Below are positions 24,629-39,900 of a stretch of 64,000 nt of DNA, in pieces. The stretch comes from Balanoglossus misakiensis. Lineage: Eukaryota; Hemichordata. The position numbers and the translations under genes are program-made. The DNA is taken from contig CM082579.2 of assembly GCA_040954595.2 (NCBI GenBank), positions 10,726,001 to 10,790,000 of the forward strand. Direction: 5' to 3'. The notes under the pieces were generated by a model. That model ran no database searches, had not been told where the DNA came from, and was given only the letters and a program-made list of their open reading frames with translations. Each line of letters begins with the position of its first letter. The stretch's first letter is position 1.

Positions 24629-24984
24629 ATATTAAAATATCAGGTCTTCAGGAAAAGTGAGAAACTTGATAAAATGGATAAAAATTGATTACCGGTAACT
24701 TCCTATTCAAAAGATGAAAGATGAATGTAAAATGAAGATGGCGATATTCTTAATAGAAGATATACATTGCTATGAAAATTTTAATGTGAAATCTGTACAT
24801 CTGAAAAATATACATAGATAATATTAAAGTATTTATAAACAGATAAATGAAATTCTGAGGGAAAAATGATATGCAATTCTCCTGTAAAACATCAGTTTAG
24901 CTATATACACAATCTATTTTACAATACTCTTACAAGGTAGTACAGTTATTCTATATACAAATCATGTTTGCATTGTACTCTGAC

Positions 24985-27900
24985 TCAAACCTCTGGGTAG
25001 AAAGTGTCTTGGTCTTCCTCATCAATGGAAGGACGTCTCTTTTTCTTCTTTCTTCGTTTTGGCTTGATCCCTGATTCTGGAAATTTGTCATCCTTAGCAT
25101 CCAGATAAGTAGCGCCATCTTTTCCATACGATAAATTCTGGTACCTGATAATACATACAGAAAATAGCTGCATTAAGGGAATGATTTCTATGTTGAAGCA
25201 TTAACCCGTGATACTAATTATTCCTTGGTTTAGGTGTAATGCATTCAGATTTTTTTACTCTAGAACCGCCAGACACCTAACATGTATGGTGCCTCATGGC
25301 GTTTCGTCTGCACTGTCTTTGTCTAGACCACGTTCTTGAAGTTGCCCGTCATCTGGAAATTTGAGCGCCACCGTAACTTCCGCCTGGGCGCGTCTGACGT
25401 ACGTCATTTGATATCAGAGAATGGATGAAAAAAATCACAGAAGAAAATCACAGCAGAATGAAATCCAAACTTCTTGCCTATTAGGTGCATCCAAAGCACA
25501 CCCAAAACATCCCAAAGGTGACAAAATGCACCCACAACCAACCCATAAGTCACCCACTCAGAACAAGAGGTGAGTTTCTGGTGCAACTGGGAATACACCT
25601 GGGTTGTGATCCAGCTCAAGCACAAACCTTCGTGCATTGATAAGATTTCCATGACTAGATACGATCACTTGGAATGTATACAATACGAAGAAGTAGGTGA
25701 AACAACACCGCCAGATACTTTGGTATTACTGACTGACATGTCAAGGTTCTCAGCTGTCATGATTGTCTTGCTGTTACTCTGTCATATTCCATTTCGTGCT
25801 CACTTTAAAGGCAATAGATCGTCTCACGCGCATGCGTGTAAATTCCATTCAAATATAGTTGACTGCCTTCGCTTCCTTCCATATTTCATGTGCACCGTAT
25901 AAGTAGATTCTGGTTTTGTCCCTCCTTTTCACCCATGCTAGTGTCTTTTCCCGATCTCCGACACAGATTATGGTCGCCGCCATCTTGTCTGTTGTTAGGA
26001 CAGAGCACTGCCTTACGGGATTGACTGTTCACTAAACGTCTGTAACCAGCGGCTACAGCTGGAACATGCGTGTGAGACGAGCAATGATTAGACTACAAGT
26101 TGAGTTTTGAGGGCAAATTTCATCACAACATGAAGAATCCTAGGTGAACCCTAACAGCTTCCCTACCAAATTTCAAAGCAATTGGATGTGTAGTTTGGGA
26201 GTGAAAAAAATGGAACAAAAAATATCAAAAGGTGCCTCTCCCCCACCCTAATATGTAAATTTCACAACAATTTGAGCAAATCTATCTCAGGTTACCACCA
26301 TATTTTCAGGATCAATGTCACTGCCAGAATTCAGGGCTGTTATACTCTCAACTGACCTTGACACTGAAAATTGACATGCAGAATCGTTTTTCCCTTTTCT
26401 CACAAATGCAACAGGGGCATATTATTCCCTTTGGTAATTAAGTTAAAATTAAAGAGGAACGACACCCACAATTTTGGGCTTCAAAGTCCAAACCGGGTGT
26501 CAAAAACGGCAACGTTCCGATGGGTTAATTCACTTTCACTTCCTGCGCAAGCAGAAGACGCGAGTTGAAAATACTACTGTGACGTCAGCAACTTGCGTTG
26601 AAGTCGACGCGCAGGGCTCTTACACGTTCGACGTGTCATTTCCAATAAACAGACACATTTTGCGCGGATCTGACATGGCGAAATGTCAAGTTCATGACTT
26701 TAAAAACATATTCGGAAAATCGACGGGGATAAGTTTCTTTCAAAGGCAATGCTCTACGTGTATTGTATTTGTCGATGCGTGCAGACATAGACCCTGCAAT
26801 GTCCAAGATGCCATGCATGTCGACGTTTATGAACAAACCGTAAGGCCTATACAAAGTTGTTCTAACTGCCGCTGATAATAATAAACGTACCGTTTTAAAT
26901 CCTTCCTGCACGTTTTTTGGTACACGTATTTGGGTTTAATTTCCATTTATTGACGATCGCATAGTTATCAAATGAAAGCAACTAAAAAGGGCAGTTTTAA
27001 TACATTTCAAGAGACGAAACATGCATAGAATAACTATGGTATTGGCTTCCATTATACTACGGACGTACTACACCTGGAGAGCAGGACGATGCACCTTCGT
27101 TCTCTTCAACTCCATAAAAGGTGACAAAGTATTTTTGTAAGAAAAGTGGTTCGAAAAGGTGACAACGAGGGAGAGACAACAAGGGAGTTTCACCCATGGA
27201 GTGTCTATGGTTTCACTGAAACCACACCAAGTGTAAGCCTTGACAAACGGGACACATCGGAGATCAGAACTGCATGAACTTTTGTCCTCTGTAAAATTCA
27301 GTCGCTTGGTCGTAGAAGGGAATCTCTGGTTCAAAATTGTAGCCTACTACCCGAGAATATGTTGCCATGCTAACGTCGTCGGTCGCGTGAGTGCAGGCGT
27401 GTATAAGCATAGGCTCGCTCCAACGCGTCGGCAGCGGACAACAGTTGCTGACGTCACTCACTTCCGGGTTCGCGCAGTTTTTGGCTGGCTGTAGCTCTGT
27501 TATGCGTAAGTGAAAGTGAATGAAACCAACGTTTTTCATAGTACTTTTTAATCGCATTTCGCCGAATTGGCTCAAAAACGGATCACAACGTTCCACTTTA
27601 ATGAACACTACGAAACATATCAATCTGAGGATTAGATTCCAAACATAAACAGTGCTGTGCAATTATACATTACACATACTCACAGTTGTTTTTCACAGTT
27701 TTTTCTATAAATAATGTTTTCGGGTAAATCTTCACAAAGTTTAATTGTTTCTATGCTAAAATGACCAAAGCACAAACAAATCAGCATACAAATTTGCTTA
27801 GAAAATAGTCATTTCAGGAGGCATTTTATAAAATGATGTGTCCAGTGGAATTAGTTGAATATATCACTGTTTCTGATGGCATATCAAACTGCAGTGTTTT

Positions 27901-30900
27901 TGTTAAGGGCGGTACCTAGGTAAAATCTACCAGAGTTCCCCAGTCATTTTACCGGGGTTCCCCTGGGTGTATCAATGTAGTTATATTAGTGTAATATCCA
28001 AACGTGTAACAAAGCATACTTTTGGTATGGCCAGCTGCATTCTGTACATGTCATGCGCAGTACGTTATCTGCCCATGCGCAGTAGTTGTGTTGTTGTTAA
28101 AAAAGTTAACATGGCGAGTTGTTAGAAGACATACAACTGTGAATCAGTCTATTTGATTCATAGTCTGGGACATTACAATTAGGGGGTTGTAGAAATGTTA
28201 CCGGGGTTCCCAAATCCATTACCAATGTTCCCCAACCTTCGCAAAAACACTGAAACCGTGCATGCAAAACATATATGGTGGTAAATTAAACAGAAGCCAT
28301 CATCCACACATAGATGATGAGAGACCTTATAATTGATTAATGTGGAAACTCAATGATTAAAGAAGTTGACCATACCTTGCCAAATCATCGTCTGTAACCA
28401 GACTACTTGTCTTGGTTGGACTTATGAAACTATCCGCATGTCTATCATACACAGGATACATTGCAGACACTGGTACACCAGAGCCAGTCAAAGACATTCC
28501 GTGAACTGCGATATCAGTTGCCAAATGTGCTGTTGCCGTGGTTATCATGGGTTCACCTTCTTCCAGAGGCATAACCGGTGCAGTCTCCAGGATTTTAGTC
28601 ACTTGATATCTTTCCTGAAGATGGTAGACACAATGGAATTGAAAGTTACATAACATAAATAATTTAATAACACAGTGTCAGTGAGCAGTCATCTTTCTTT
28701 TTTCTGTTTATTTCGGAGTGGGGTGTCTTGAAACCATCTGCATAACAGTGCATACCTGTACACGGTGAGTTGGGGCGCCTTGAAACTTAAGGCGTATTAA
28801 ACACACGTTCCGTACGTACCGTTCCGTACGTTTCAATTTAGTGCATGGCAAATTCTAGTGTTCTCCTTGCCAGATGTATAATAATCAGTTTTATGTTAAT
28901 CTTACCCTTCGCATGGACAGACTGACATCTGTAGGCACATCAGGTATAATGTATGCAATAACGAATTTGATGGCAAATACTACATGCTGTGAAATAAAGC
29001 AGAAATATGTACATTATTGCTATTGAACAACAATATAACTAGAAAGCTGATTCTAGAACTCTCTGGCGAATTGACTGCTATAGAGTGCTTCTTACACACA
29101 ATTTTGTTCGCAACTTTATTATTGGTGATGACAAGTTTGAATGAAATTAACTCCACTTTAATGGGCTAAAATCGCAACAATAAGAGTGTGACCTACCTCA
29201 AATATGATGACATACCAGAGTTTCCATGTCAGATCTAAATTATCTCTGCCCCAACTAGATGTAAACGCAATCAAGAAAGCATTAGTTACAACGCCCGCAA
29301 TGTTCATAAATTCCAAAATGCCATACCACATGCCTGCAATAAAAATATGAAAACATAAATTAGAAAACATGTTGTTGTTGGTGTTACCACTGACAAAACT
29401 GTTTACCTTACAGATAGAGAGACACAAGCAAGTAAACAGCTATGCAATAATTACAAACTCTACGAAGAGACTAAAGTTTGATCAATACAAAGACATAGTT
29501 GGTAAAGACATCTTACCAATATCTTGAGCAAGAAGCGCTACTGGTCTTCTGTTCGACCAGAGTAATCTCTTTGCGTCCACACGAATATCGCACAAATTTG
29601 TCAGCAAAGCGATGATTGGGGCTAATGGTAATGAACATGAAAACAACTGCAGAAGAAACAAAAACAAAATCTTTGAATTTCTGGTTACATTTTAAGATAG
29701 CTTATTTAATTATTAATATGATGTCACCAAGATTAGTAGGACTGGCAGTGTTTGTTTGTTGTGCATCTGAATAAGAATGGACTTGAGTAACAGTGAGTTG
29801 GAGTCAAAACCAACCAAACTATAAACTTTCAGAATCAAGCATTGCATGATCTACAATGGAAAACATTGCTAGAACTATATCTTCAAGATCCGTAGAACAT
29901 GTATATAACAATGGTTGCCCTTTTGGTGACAGCGCAGTATGCAAATTTGATATAAAACCTCTCATAGCAAACTTTGAATATTTAGTAGCAGCGAATGATC
30001 ACCAAGCATTTAGTGAGATGATTATTTCACTTAAATATGCCAATTTTGCCCAAAGATGTCTTATAAGTTATATTCACAACCAAATACCCAACTGCACAGT
30101 TTATCACTTCATAATTGGACACAGGCTTTTTTTTTCAAACATGATTTTTACGTGGGATAAATCATGCAAGGTCAAGGGCCTACCCGCTTCTTTATACATA
30201 TTGTTATGGGAGGCCCCGAATTTAATTCCTATGACATACAAGTCCATTATTGCACCACACAGCAGAAATCTACAATCTTACCATCAGATATCCATATTGA
30301 ATAATTTTTTCATTGTACTCCATCAATGTGAAGTCTCCAACAGGTGGACTCCTATCGACATCACCAACCGGAGGCTTTTGTCTTTCCTTTTCTAGGAAAT
30401 CATTGATTTCAATACGTGTTGCATCATTCTCTTTGTCTGCATCATCAACTTTGTTCTTCTTGCACTTTCGCACCAGTCTCTTCCAGACTTTCTTCAGCCA
30501 CCTGAAATAAGTCAACAACTATTTGTAAATGAAAGTACAGGTACTTGTCTATACAGTGTCAAGTTGCAAGCTGGTCACCAAAACAAAATTATTTTGTCAG
30601 CACTATCATTTTATTGAGACAACGTTGAATATACGATGAACAAGTTGCACGTCAAAAGGAACGAAAATATGACCTGTGATGCAAATTAAGGATGTACGCA
30701 CACGACGAGTGTGTGGAAATAAACCGCGTCACTGACAGTAGCACTCAAATAATTGGTTCAAATAGAACACATAATTCCCCTACGCAGAATGGTCTTTTTC
30801 CATTACCTTTGCAAACAGCTGACTCATAATGTTGAAAATACTTAACACCTGATTTTAATATATTGTGCTCATTAGCAAACACTCCATTATTAATTTATCA

Positions 30901-33900
30901 ATAAAGTACCATTAAAATGAGTACTAGTTTCAGCCTCATGTCCTAGCTTCAAAATCCCATTTGATTTACTGATTGCGATGACACACTAGTAATAGAATTC
31001 CCAAATGAAACAAAAGTTACCTGGAAGTTGATCAGATGTTTGATACAGATTCTATGTTGTCATTTTGAACATGAAAATAATCACATGCTAGATACGCACA
31101 ACGCAACTTCAAGTGATCAATTTCATATTTAACATGACCGCCTCCTCATCAAACTTTAAATTTAAAGTCTTTTTCAAGCGGGAGATAAGCAGCATATTTG
31201 GAGTACAAACTATTTATAAATTCAAAACTGTTGTACAGAGAACATGTAATATGTACACGTATACCATGATAGCGGTGGTATATGTGAAATCCGATTACTT
31301 ACGGTAATATAACATCTTTGAAAAACTTTGGTAAAGGTTTCAGCAACATCAGAACTAACACTTGAAATGATAACATTGACATACAATTCCCATCGGTGCA
31401 GGTATCTTCATATTCGGGGCCCAAATCCAAAATACCGCCGTCTGTAGTTTGCTGTGAAGAAGTGTCAAACGATAAGACAAACCATTTCTGATCATGTAAC
31501 AGTACAGTGTAGCTGTAATTTTTGATAATAATTTCAGTCTTTTACATTCTGTATTCTTCGGTTTATCATCACAGCATAAGTATACCAGACATGAAATAAT
31601 GTTATTGTTGACATTTGAATTTTAGTCTTGACTATTTCAAATGTCAATAACAACATTGCTATTTTCACATGCTAAATTCTTGCCACTTAAGGTAGCTTGT
31701 GAGGTCCCTGTGAGTATATCATTTAAATTACTTTTCAATTCAAAATATTCCTTTCTTCACAGTCTGCTGAGGAGATGATAAGTCACGTCTTTGAGAAAAT
31801 TGTGTTAAAATGGGAGTGTATGCCAACTTCCTGTCTTTAATTCTTTAATTACCATTTTCTCCATTTGTCCTTTGGACATGTTTCATTGTTTTTCAAAATC
31901 GTGTAACTCAAAAACCAAAGCCGATTTAATATTCACAGACACACACACACAGACAGACAGACAAACAAACACACACACGTTGAATGAGATACTTACTTCT
32001 CTGAAGAATGCAATGTAATACAGTGATACATAACTATTGACGAACTGGAATGCAAAGATTTTGATGATCAATGCATCATCATATGATGTTTGGGTCCGAT
32101 GATTCTCTGTGTAAAAAAAAAAAGTTAGATATAATTAAAAGCACCCATCACACACTAGCATTACCTCAACAAAAATTCCAAAACATGCCAGCAACATAAT
32201 CTGATAAACACATTCATACAGCTACATTCATTTTACCATACAGGAAAAAGAATATTCAAGTGAATTCTTTGGTCATGACCACTACTTTTTTTCAATATAC
32301 TCACAGTATGAGGAATATGGAAGAAAATTTGAATAAGGAGAATGACCTTTGAACTTTGGTTGGACACTGTTTTCATTGGGTTGCCTACTTACATATCACC
32401 CACACTGAATGTACCAAGCTAACAAAAATCATAAAGATACCAAAATAACAAAACCTGTCTTACCCCAATCTGTCAATTTATAGGCCAGTATCTCATATAT
32501 CTGTGGAAAATCAAAATAAAGTTAAAATCATCTGATTTTGTACGCAAATGAAATGGAGCAATCCATACTTGGCAGTTGAGGTTGATACGTTTAAAGGCAA
32601 TAGGTCGTCTCACGCGCATGCGCGTAACTTCCCAGCAAATTTTCAGTTCGATGCATTCAAATAGTGGACTGCCTTCGCTTCCTTCCATATTTCACGCGCA
32701 CCGTATAAGTAGATTCTGGTTTTGTCCCTCCTTTTCACCAAAGCTGGTGTCTTTTCACGATCTCCGACACAGATTATGGTCGCCGCCATCTTCTCTGTTG
32801 TTAGGACAGAGAACTACCTTATGGGATTGACTGTTCACTAAACGTCTGTAACCAGCGGCTACAGCTGGAAAATGCGTGTGAGACGAGCTAGGCGCTTTAA
32901 AGTGCAGCTAAATGTATGCAAATAAAGATTCAATATAACCGTTTGATATCTCGTGTGTTTCTCATAAATTCGCATAGTATTAATTTTCAGAACTATATAA
33001 TAAGCTTATAAGCTGACTTCACAAGCTATGCTTTGCGATTCAACCCAAAACCATAACTACTTACCTTCCCCATAATCATAATTGACACAGAATTGAGTAC
33101 TGATGATATTAATGTTGAGTAGATGAATTCTTCAAGTGAACTGCTACTGAAGTTGACTCTTGCAATGACCCTATAGATGATTATACCAATAACACTGGCA
33201 ACGACCAAACACACCTGAGGTATCAAAAACATAGAATTCATGTTTAACCCTAACACTGCCAAGTCAGTTGAAACTGGTTTGATTTCCAGGGTGCCTAGAA
33301 TCCGGGCTCCCAGGCCCGTTAGGCTGCCAAGTGTGTGTTAATCAGTAGGGCCTATACAAGAACAATACAGTACAAACCAGAGCGATTTAGTACATTTTAC
33401 AGGGGGCTCAGACTGCCAAGTGTGTCTAAGTACGTATGAGAGCCATGTCAAGACAGTCAAAATATGTTTTAGAAGAAAAAAGTGGCAAATATGTATTTTA
33501 AGGGACTTGACACTCTAAACAGGTATGACACCCAGTAGCATTAGGGTTAAAGACATCATTTGTTTTCAAAAAGACGAATGAAGCAAGAGTAAACTGGTGA
33601 GCATTCACAAGCAAAAGTGGAGATCATAGGTCACTTGTGTGCACGCAATTGGATAAAAACTTTACTAAAAATTCTTTTTACTAAATCTTAGTAAATATGC
33701 AAATTATCAATAAATTCTCGTGAAAATGGAATTTCTTCAAAGACCACCACTTGTGAATAACCCATTTACTTTCCCTTGGCAAAGACATTTTAAAGCTTTA
33801 TGACAAACTGCATGGCCAGATTCTAGCCTACTGTCTTGGAATAAATAGCCAATCAGAAAATACAGTTATCTAAAAACATATTAGTAAAAATCGTTACTTT

Positions 33901-36900
33901 TGACACACAATCCTCTGCTTAGGGGCATATTTGAAACGAAAACCTGATTTGGCAAAGTAGGGGTTGTGAGAGATTTTACACACTATAGTACTTTGTTCAT
34001 ATGATTCTGTAACACACTTTAAACTGCACAAACACATACACATACAAAACCTACCATAAATATAAGGATACCACAAGACATCATAAACTTGACAAATTGT
34101 CTGTAGAACGGATAATACCAATCGGGTAGTTCGGATACAGGGTCCTATCAAAATGACAGATTACAACGGACATAGTAAGTGAAATCCAGATGTAAGATGG
34201 AGCACAGAACGAAGACAACTGCATGCAATCGTTGTAAATAGAGATAGAAATCTGCAAATACCTATGCATGCATTTATCGCTGTCTGTTTGTACTGTTTAT
34301 GTGGCTTCTGCCATTCTTTGTAAACTGCAGCTTGTCAGCCTGCGACACCGTCCTTATTATTCCATGGTTGAACTATTACAGTATGCATCCATGACGGTAA
34401 TTGTTTTCATTGCTTTATTGACCAGAGGAGTTTTCACAACGTTACACTTCGTCTCTCTAATAATCATTCGCATACAATCAAACCGAATGTCAGCGCTGAG
34501 AACCTAAGGACTTGACAAAACGGCCTCCATCATGATACTTTGTAGAAAATCTGGTACAAGTCACTCGCAGTTCCCTGGCAATATTCCCAAAGTTCTGCTA
34601 AGAATCTCCTTGTAACGTCTGAAGGAGATTCTAGATTTGACAGTCGGTACAGATAATATAGTAAACTTACAATTCTTTCCTTTGTTCCATAGAATTGTGG
34701 TCGATCTGGTTCATTGTCTTCAAATGAATCCACATCCCATTCATAGGCCAGTCTGGCATTCTTTCGTTTCCAAATCTCAAGGAAAAGAGTACCTGTGCGC
34801 ATTTCAGAAAAATCAAATCCCAACAAATGAACAAACATTCTACAAAATGTGTCCCACTTCTCATAGACTACCAACACTGATCTGTAAGTGTGTTATTGTT
34901 ACCAACATTCTCTGTCAAAAATTAGCGTCGAGGACACTGTGCTCCAATTTGATCAGAATAGCTACATGAAAATGTGCCATACGTCATAAATGTGAGTTAT
35001 GGTTGAATTCGTAATGAACACTAAATGGTAGCAAATTCATTCACTCGACCATCGTGATTAACGTGGTAAGAACTCACCCCACAGACATATAACAATGCCA
35101 AAGTATGGTGTCACTGCATTGTCAAATGACTCCTTGACGATAGAAAATACATCAAGTCCAAGTTGTGTAACTCTGTGGGGATAAAAGAAAAGGGAATAGT
35201 TTATTCTGTGATCCTCAACATTTTATCTTTTTTTTCTTTGGAAGGCTTGGGAGACATTTCTGTGCATTGTGTGTGTCTGATCTACGACTTGAACTCAAAT
35301 TTTGCACAGTGACAATGCTGACTATATGCATATATGTTTCATTAATAACTTGGATACTGGGCATTTCTTCATCATGCTTCAGGGATTTGAACAAGATTTC
35401 TTGAGCAAAATTTCTTGAGCATTGGTTAAGAGAATGATACTAAACTCACTCCTCTATCAGTGACGGGTCAGTGGGTCCTGTTCCATTCGTGTTATTAACC
35501 ATTGTGTTGTTAAGTAGACGTTGCTCTTTGTACTCTTCAACACTGTAACAAAAAAGAAAGGCAATGAAAAATTTCTTTTGCATTGTCTCAGTTATCACAT
35601 GTATTTCATGGTTAAGAGTCTCAAAGTTAGTCTCAAATTTACATTGAGAATCTAAAGCCCCAATATCTGCCAATTTTTGCATTATTTTCGTGATTTTACT
35701 TTCAACTTTAGATAGGGCCATCTTAAATTAGCTAGCTCGTGAGTATTCACAAACATATTATCAACCACTGATTGTGGCTGTACATTTAACCCTTTTACCA
35801 CCAAGGTTCAGTCCTGACCCGTTGTTTCCTACAATATGGTAAGGTTGGACCTCTCAAGAGGGAACTGGGGGTAAAAGGGTTAAATATGAACAAGTTAAAT
35901 AATAAATGGGTGCCAAACCACAAAATTAAAATAGTGTCATTTGTTGACTAAGGATAAAAGCAAGATCAACATTTTGTTATCAATAAAAATGTTATGATAA
36001 AAGTGGCAGCTATTGGGATTTTAAAGTAAGAATAAACTTGAAAATGTAAAAAAAATACATCTTCAGTTAATTTGTATAATTAATGTAGTCATTGGCCAAG
36101 AGAAGGCCATATCCACAATTGTATTATATCATGCTACCGTCCGCGATTCTGATTGGACGAGAGCGATGGTAAAATACTGTTTTACCACTGCTGGCAGTGG
36201 TAAAACGGGCCCCTGAACCAGCATGCAGCAGGGAAAATGTGCGGTTAAACCACAGTCGCGTGGGATTAAACCAAATAAATAACATAAAAACACTTGAATT
36301 TACGGACTTTTATTTTGGAACTGCTCTGCTCTGAATATTTTGCACTTTTGTCACTTTTTGGCGTCTGCTTCATGTTGAATGCTCGATCCCGGGCCGCTCG
36401 CGTTTACATTCATCGTCGCTATGTTGGTTCACAATCGTGATTTCTCTCTCTGACGCCGTTTCGGTAAGAAAATGACACTGATATGCCACAAAAACAATTG
36501 TTGATATAATATAATAGCAATAACCCCCGCCTCAGTCGGGTATACACTCGATTTGGGTACAATTCGCTCCATATAGCACTCGCCTGACGGCTCGTGCTAT
36601 ATGTCTCGAATTGTACCCAAATCTCGTGTATACCCGCCTGCGGCGGGGGTTATTGCTTAATTACCTGTATTTAAAGTACACTATTAGCAAGATTACAGAT
36701 AGATTCTTCCACAATCATAACAAGAGTTGAGCAGAAACACTGTACAGCAACCCACCTGAGAAAGAGTCCATAACCTGTTATAGCCAATCCCAAGAGAGTA
36801 GGGATCCATAATGTGGTTATCAAGGTACCAGACCAGGCAAAATAGAATGCAATCTTCTCGCCAAAGTAATTCCTGATTTTCCAAAGCGGTTGAAATTTGG

Positions 36901-39900
36901 TGAATTTACACCAGGTGTCGGACATTTCTTTGCGTGTATCACCATCAAAAAAAGCCTGGCCTTTGGGTTTGGTTGGGTCTTCACTTTCAGGGATCTCTTC
37001 CCCGCTGTCTTTTCTTTTCCTGTACACTTCATATGCCGACTCATCATGCAAGATAAAACCATCTATGTACGCTTTCTTCATCAACATAAATGGAAGACCT
37101 GAGAAAAAAAATCAAGTGATCAGTTGTGAACTAAACAGGACCATTGTCTCATTACATTATAAGATTTGTAGACATAAACCAGATATTTTAGTAGGCAAGT
37201 TTCAAAACCTTTTGGCATAGTATTGTAAAACACTTACCAATTCGACAAGAAAAAAATAATAGTTTGCCATTATTAAAACGGAAATTAAAGATTACCACGG
37301 TTGAAATAGAAAACTAGAATTTTCGGTCAGTTAATAAACGAAATTGTTACCAGAAATTTGCGATATTAACGTTTATTTACAATAAAAGAACTAAATCTAT
37401 AAAATACCAACTGATAACTGAATGACCAGTCATATATTGATCCGCCCCGCAAAACATAGTCCCCATTTCATCACGAGTTTACAGTACACACATGCTACAA
37501 AAATGTGCTGAACACATTAACATATGGAGATTGTTTCCAGTGGCATAAATTCGCGCGATATCTAGAAAATACAACCGTTTTTTTTTAGTCTGTCGCCAAC
37601 CACGTACACCACTGTCGTCTGCACATGACCTGATCACATTGTAGTTCCGGTTCGTGTACAACACATCGCACAATTGGATAATATTTGCTCGTTCTGAGGG
37701 GTATGGATATCATTATCCAATCAGAGCTTGTGTCAGATAACAGTTGTCTGTGTGCGCATTAACACAGCATGACAGAGTGTGGGATCAATTTGGTCCCACA
37801 CTCTCTATCCCACACGCCCAGCGGCCAGAAGTGTAAGAATGCAATTTCTGGGAAAGCGTGAATGACTATTGCCATATTGATGAATCTCGTGCAATAATAA
37901 CTTTTCTGGAAAGACATGGGAAACTCTACTAAGTTCTACTGTCTCAATGTATAGTGTACCTTCCACTTCTCAGACTCATTTGTGTGAGATATGAAGCAAC
38001 TGACAGGCAGTCTACATGCTTCTAACTACATGTACATGTAATTACGACTACCAGTCACTAATGATGTTGTGTTCTCACATAAAATTCAAAGACATTCATT
38101 TGGGATCCACCATGATAAGAATAAATGTTCAAACAACACATATGAAATATTGATTTTTAGTAAATATTAATTTTACCTTTTTTGCGTAAATGGTCTTCAT
38201 CTTTTTCAGCCTCACGTTCGCTGATGTCCATATTGATGAGTATATGGTTCACCTGTTAAAATTAAAAGACAGACCTTGATTGCCCTCCAAATCATAAGAG
38301 TTTATTCCCTGAGAGAGGTGACTACATATCTTCCTATTCTCCAGTAATTCATCACCTGCAACTTGGCAGAAAATCATGACTTACTGAAGCATAGCTTAGC
38401 AGAATTCTACTCCAGTTTTTACAATAAAAACAGATCAAGGTGCACAGAAGGAATGTACTGACCACCAATTTTTTTGATCAGAACAGTAAAACCCCCAATT
38501 TTGTATGCATTTCACATCCAACGCAAAAATGAGAAGCCATCTGTGGTTTAGACCAAAATGAAATGTTGTTCAGACTGGACAGTTTATGGTGGTGTAACAC
38601 CAGTGTTGGGCCTGGGCCACCGTAAAATAACAGACTTGGTGACTTAGTTTGGTACCGCTATGATGGAGGGTTCAGGGCAAACATAAAATCTGGGCCAACA
38701 CAAATTTGCTTTTCTCAAATGTTCATTTTGAATAATACATGCAGTGAAAATGCCTTTGATGATTAAAAATAGCGAGTGGCGGCCATAATTGTCGTCTTGT
38801 GTGTAGAAAACGCATTACTTAAAGGGGAAATCCGTCGTAGCTGATTTCTACATAATTTGGTAGCTTTGATGTCACTCTTTCAGAAAAAAACATATTCGCC
38901 ATGTATAGGTCGCGCGATTTTTTACAAAATCTAGTGAAAGTTGGCAGAATTTCCAATATGGCGTTTACTGTAATTTGAATCATGGGAAAAAAAGCGCCAG
39001 GACCAACTTCCGCCCACCATAGTGTGGGTGATACCATTCTCCGATAGGTGTCACTGGGCGACAGACTAGGCGTATTTTCAAAGCTATTGTTTGTTCTTTG
39101 CATCAGTTGATAAACAATCATCAGCAAAGTCGAAAATTTGTCATCTATTGACAGTTTTCATGAGCTATAACCCATGGAAAATATGCAAATACGCTTAGCT
39201 TGTGACGCAGTGACACCAATCGGAAAATGGTATCACCCACACTAAGGTGGGCGGAAGTTGGTCCTGGCGCTTTTTTTCCCATGATTCAAATTACAGTAAA
39301 CGCCATATTGGAAATTCTGCCAACTTTCCCTAGATTTTGTAAAAAATCGCGCGACCTATACATGGCGAATATGTTTTTTCCTGAAAGAGTGACATCAAAG
39401 CTACCAAATTATGTTGAAATCAGCTACGACGGATTTCCCCTTTAACTTGCCATTTTAAAATTTGACAGGTCAGAGGTCCCAAAGGATGGTAAATGTACGT
39501 CAGTCCAAAGTCAGGTCAAAATCTTTTCCCCAAAAGACAATTTTTTATGTTGACCTAAATTTTGGTCAGATTGGCGAATGTGAACGTAGATGAATGCTCT
39601 AGTATGTATGACCCTGTAACAAAACACAACTGAGTTTCTTCCCTAGGTCGACACGTCTTTGTTAGACTTGCAATGATTTATATTATCACCGGGTTTCTTT
39701 CAACTGAGACTGACAGCACTTTATACAATCGCTTTGTTTCCTATCAACTGGACCGATAAAAAAAATGGTCAGTAAATTGTTTTCCTTTGGAAAAATTTTT
39801 CTACTTGTACATAAACAAATTGTTCAAGCATGTGGTGCACATTTCTGATCGTATTGATACTTGTAAACTCACCAGAAATGATCGTAGAGCTGGTCTGAAG

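Larger units (their letters stand above)
18815..24984. other. Spacer between the ELF and anoctamin genes
   Basis: No protein-coding exon was recognised. The interval contains the probable ELF 5' region around 21.4-21.9 kb, a tRNA-Gln gene, a CA microsatellite, a 20-bp poly-C run near 20036-20052, a palindrome at 23195-23282 and the anoctamin 3' UTR at its right end. Open frames here are short and resemble nothing known to me. Confidence 0.5.

Noticed and set aside
26474-27494. Several open frames of 80-130 codons on both strands
   Set aside because: All fall within the TTAA element 26449-27601, overlap one another in different frames, and match no known protein.
29856-30395. 179-codon plus-strand open frame
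   Set aside because: It is antisense to the anoctamin, overlapping exon 14 (30282-30501) and its intron. It has no family resemblance, and the real exon explains part of the open frame.
32576-32830. Repeated peptide containing SNSGLPSLPSIFHAHR, also seen at 52273-52548 and 56736-57041
   Set aside because: The shared peptide comes from the four-copy TTAA element, not a gene. It has no conserved start or stop, and the element is non-coding elsewhere.
38819-39445. Two nearly identical open frames of about 72 codons (one ends ...YVEISYDGFPL)
   Set aside because: They lie in the mirrored arms of one foldback element, so identity follows from the repeat. No transposase or other domain is recognisable.
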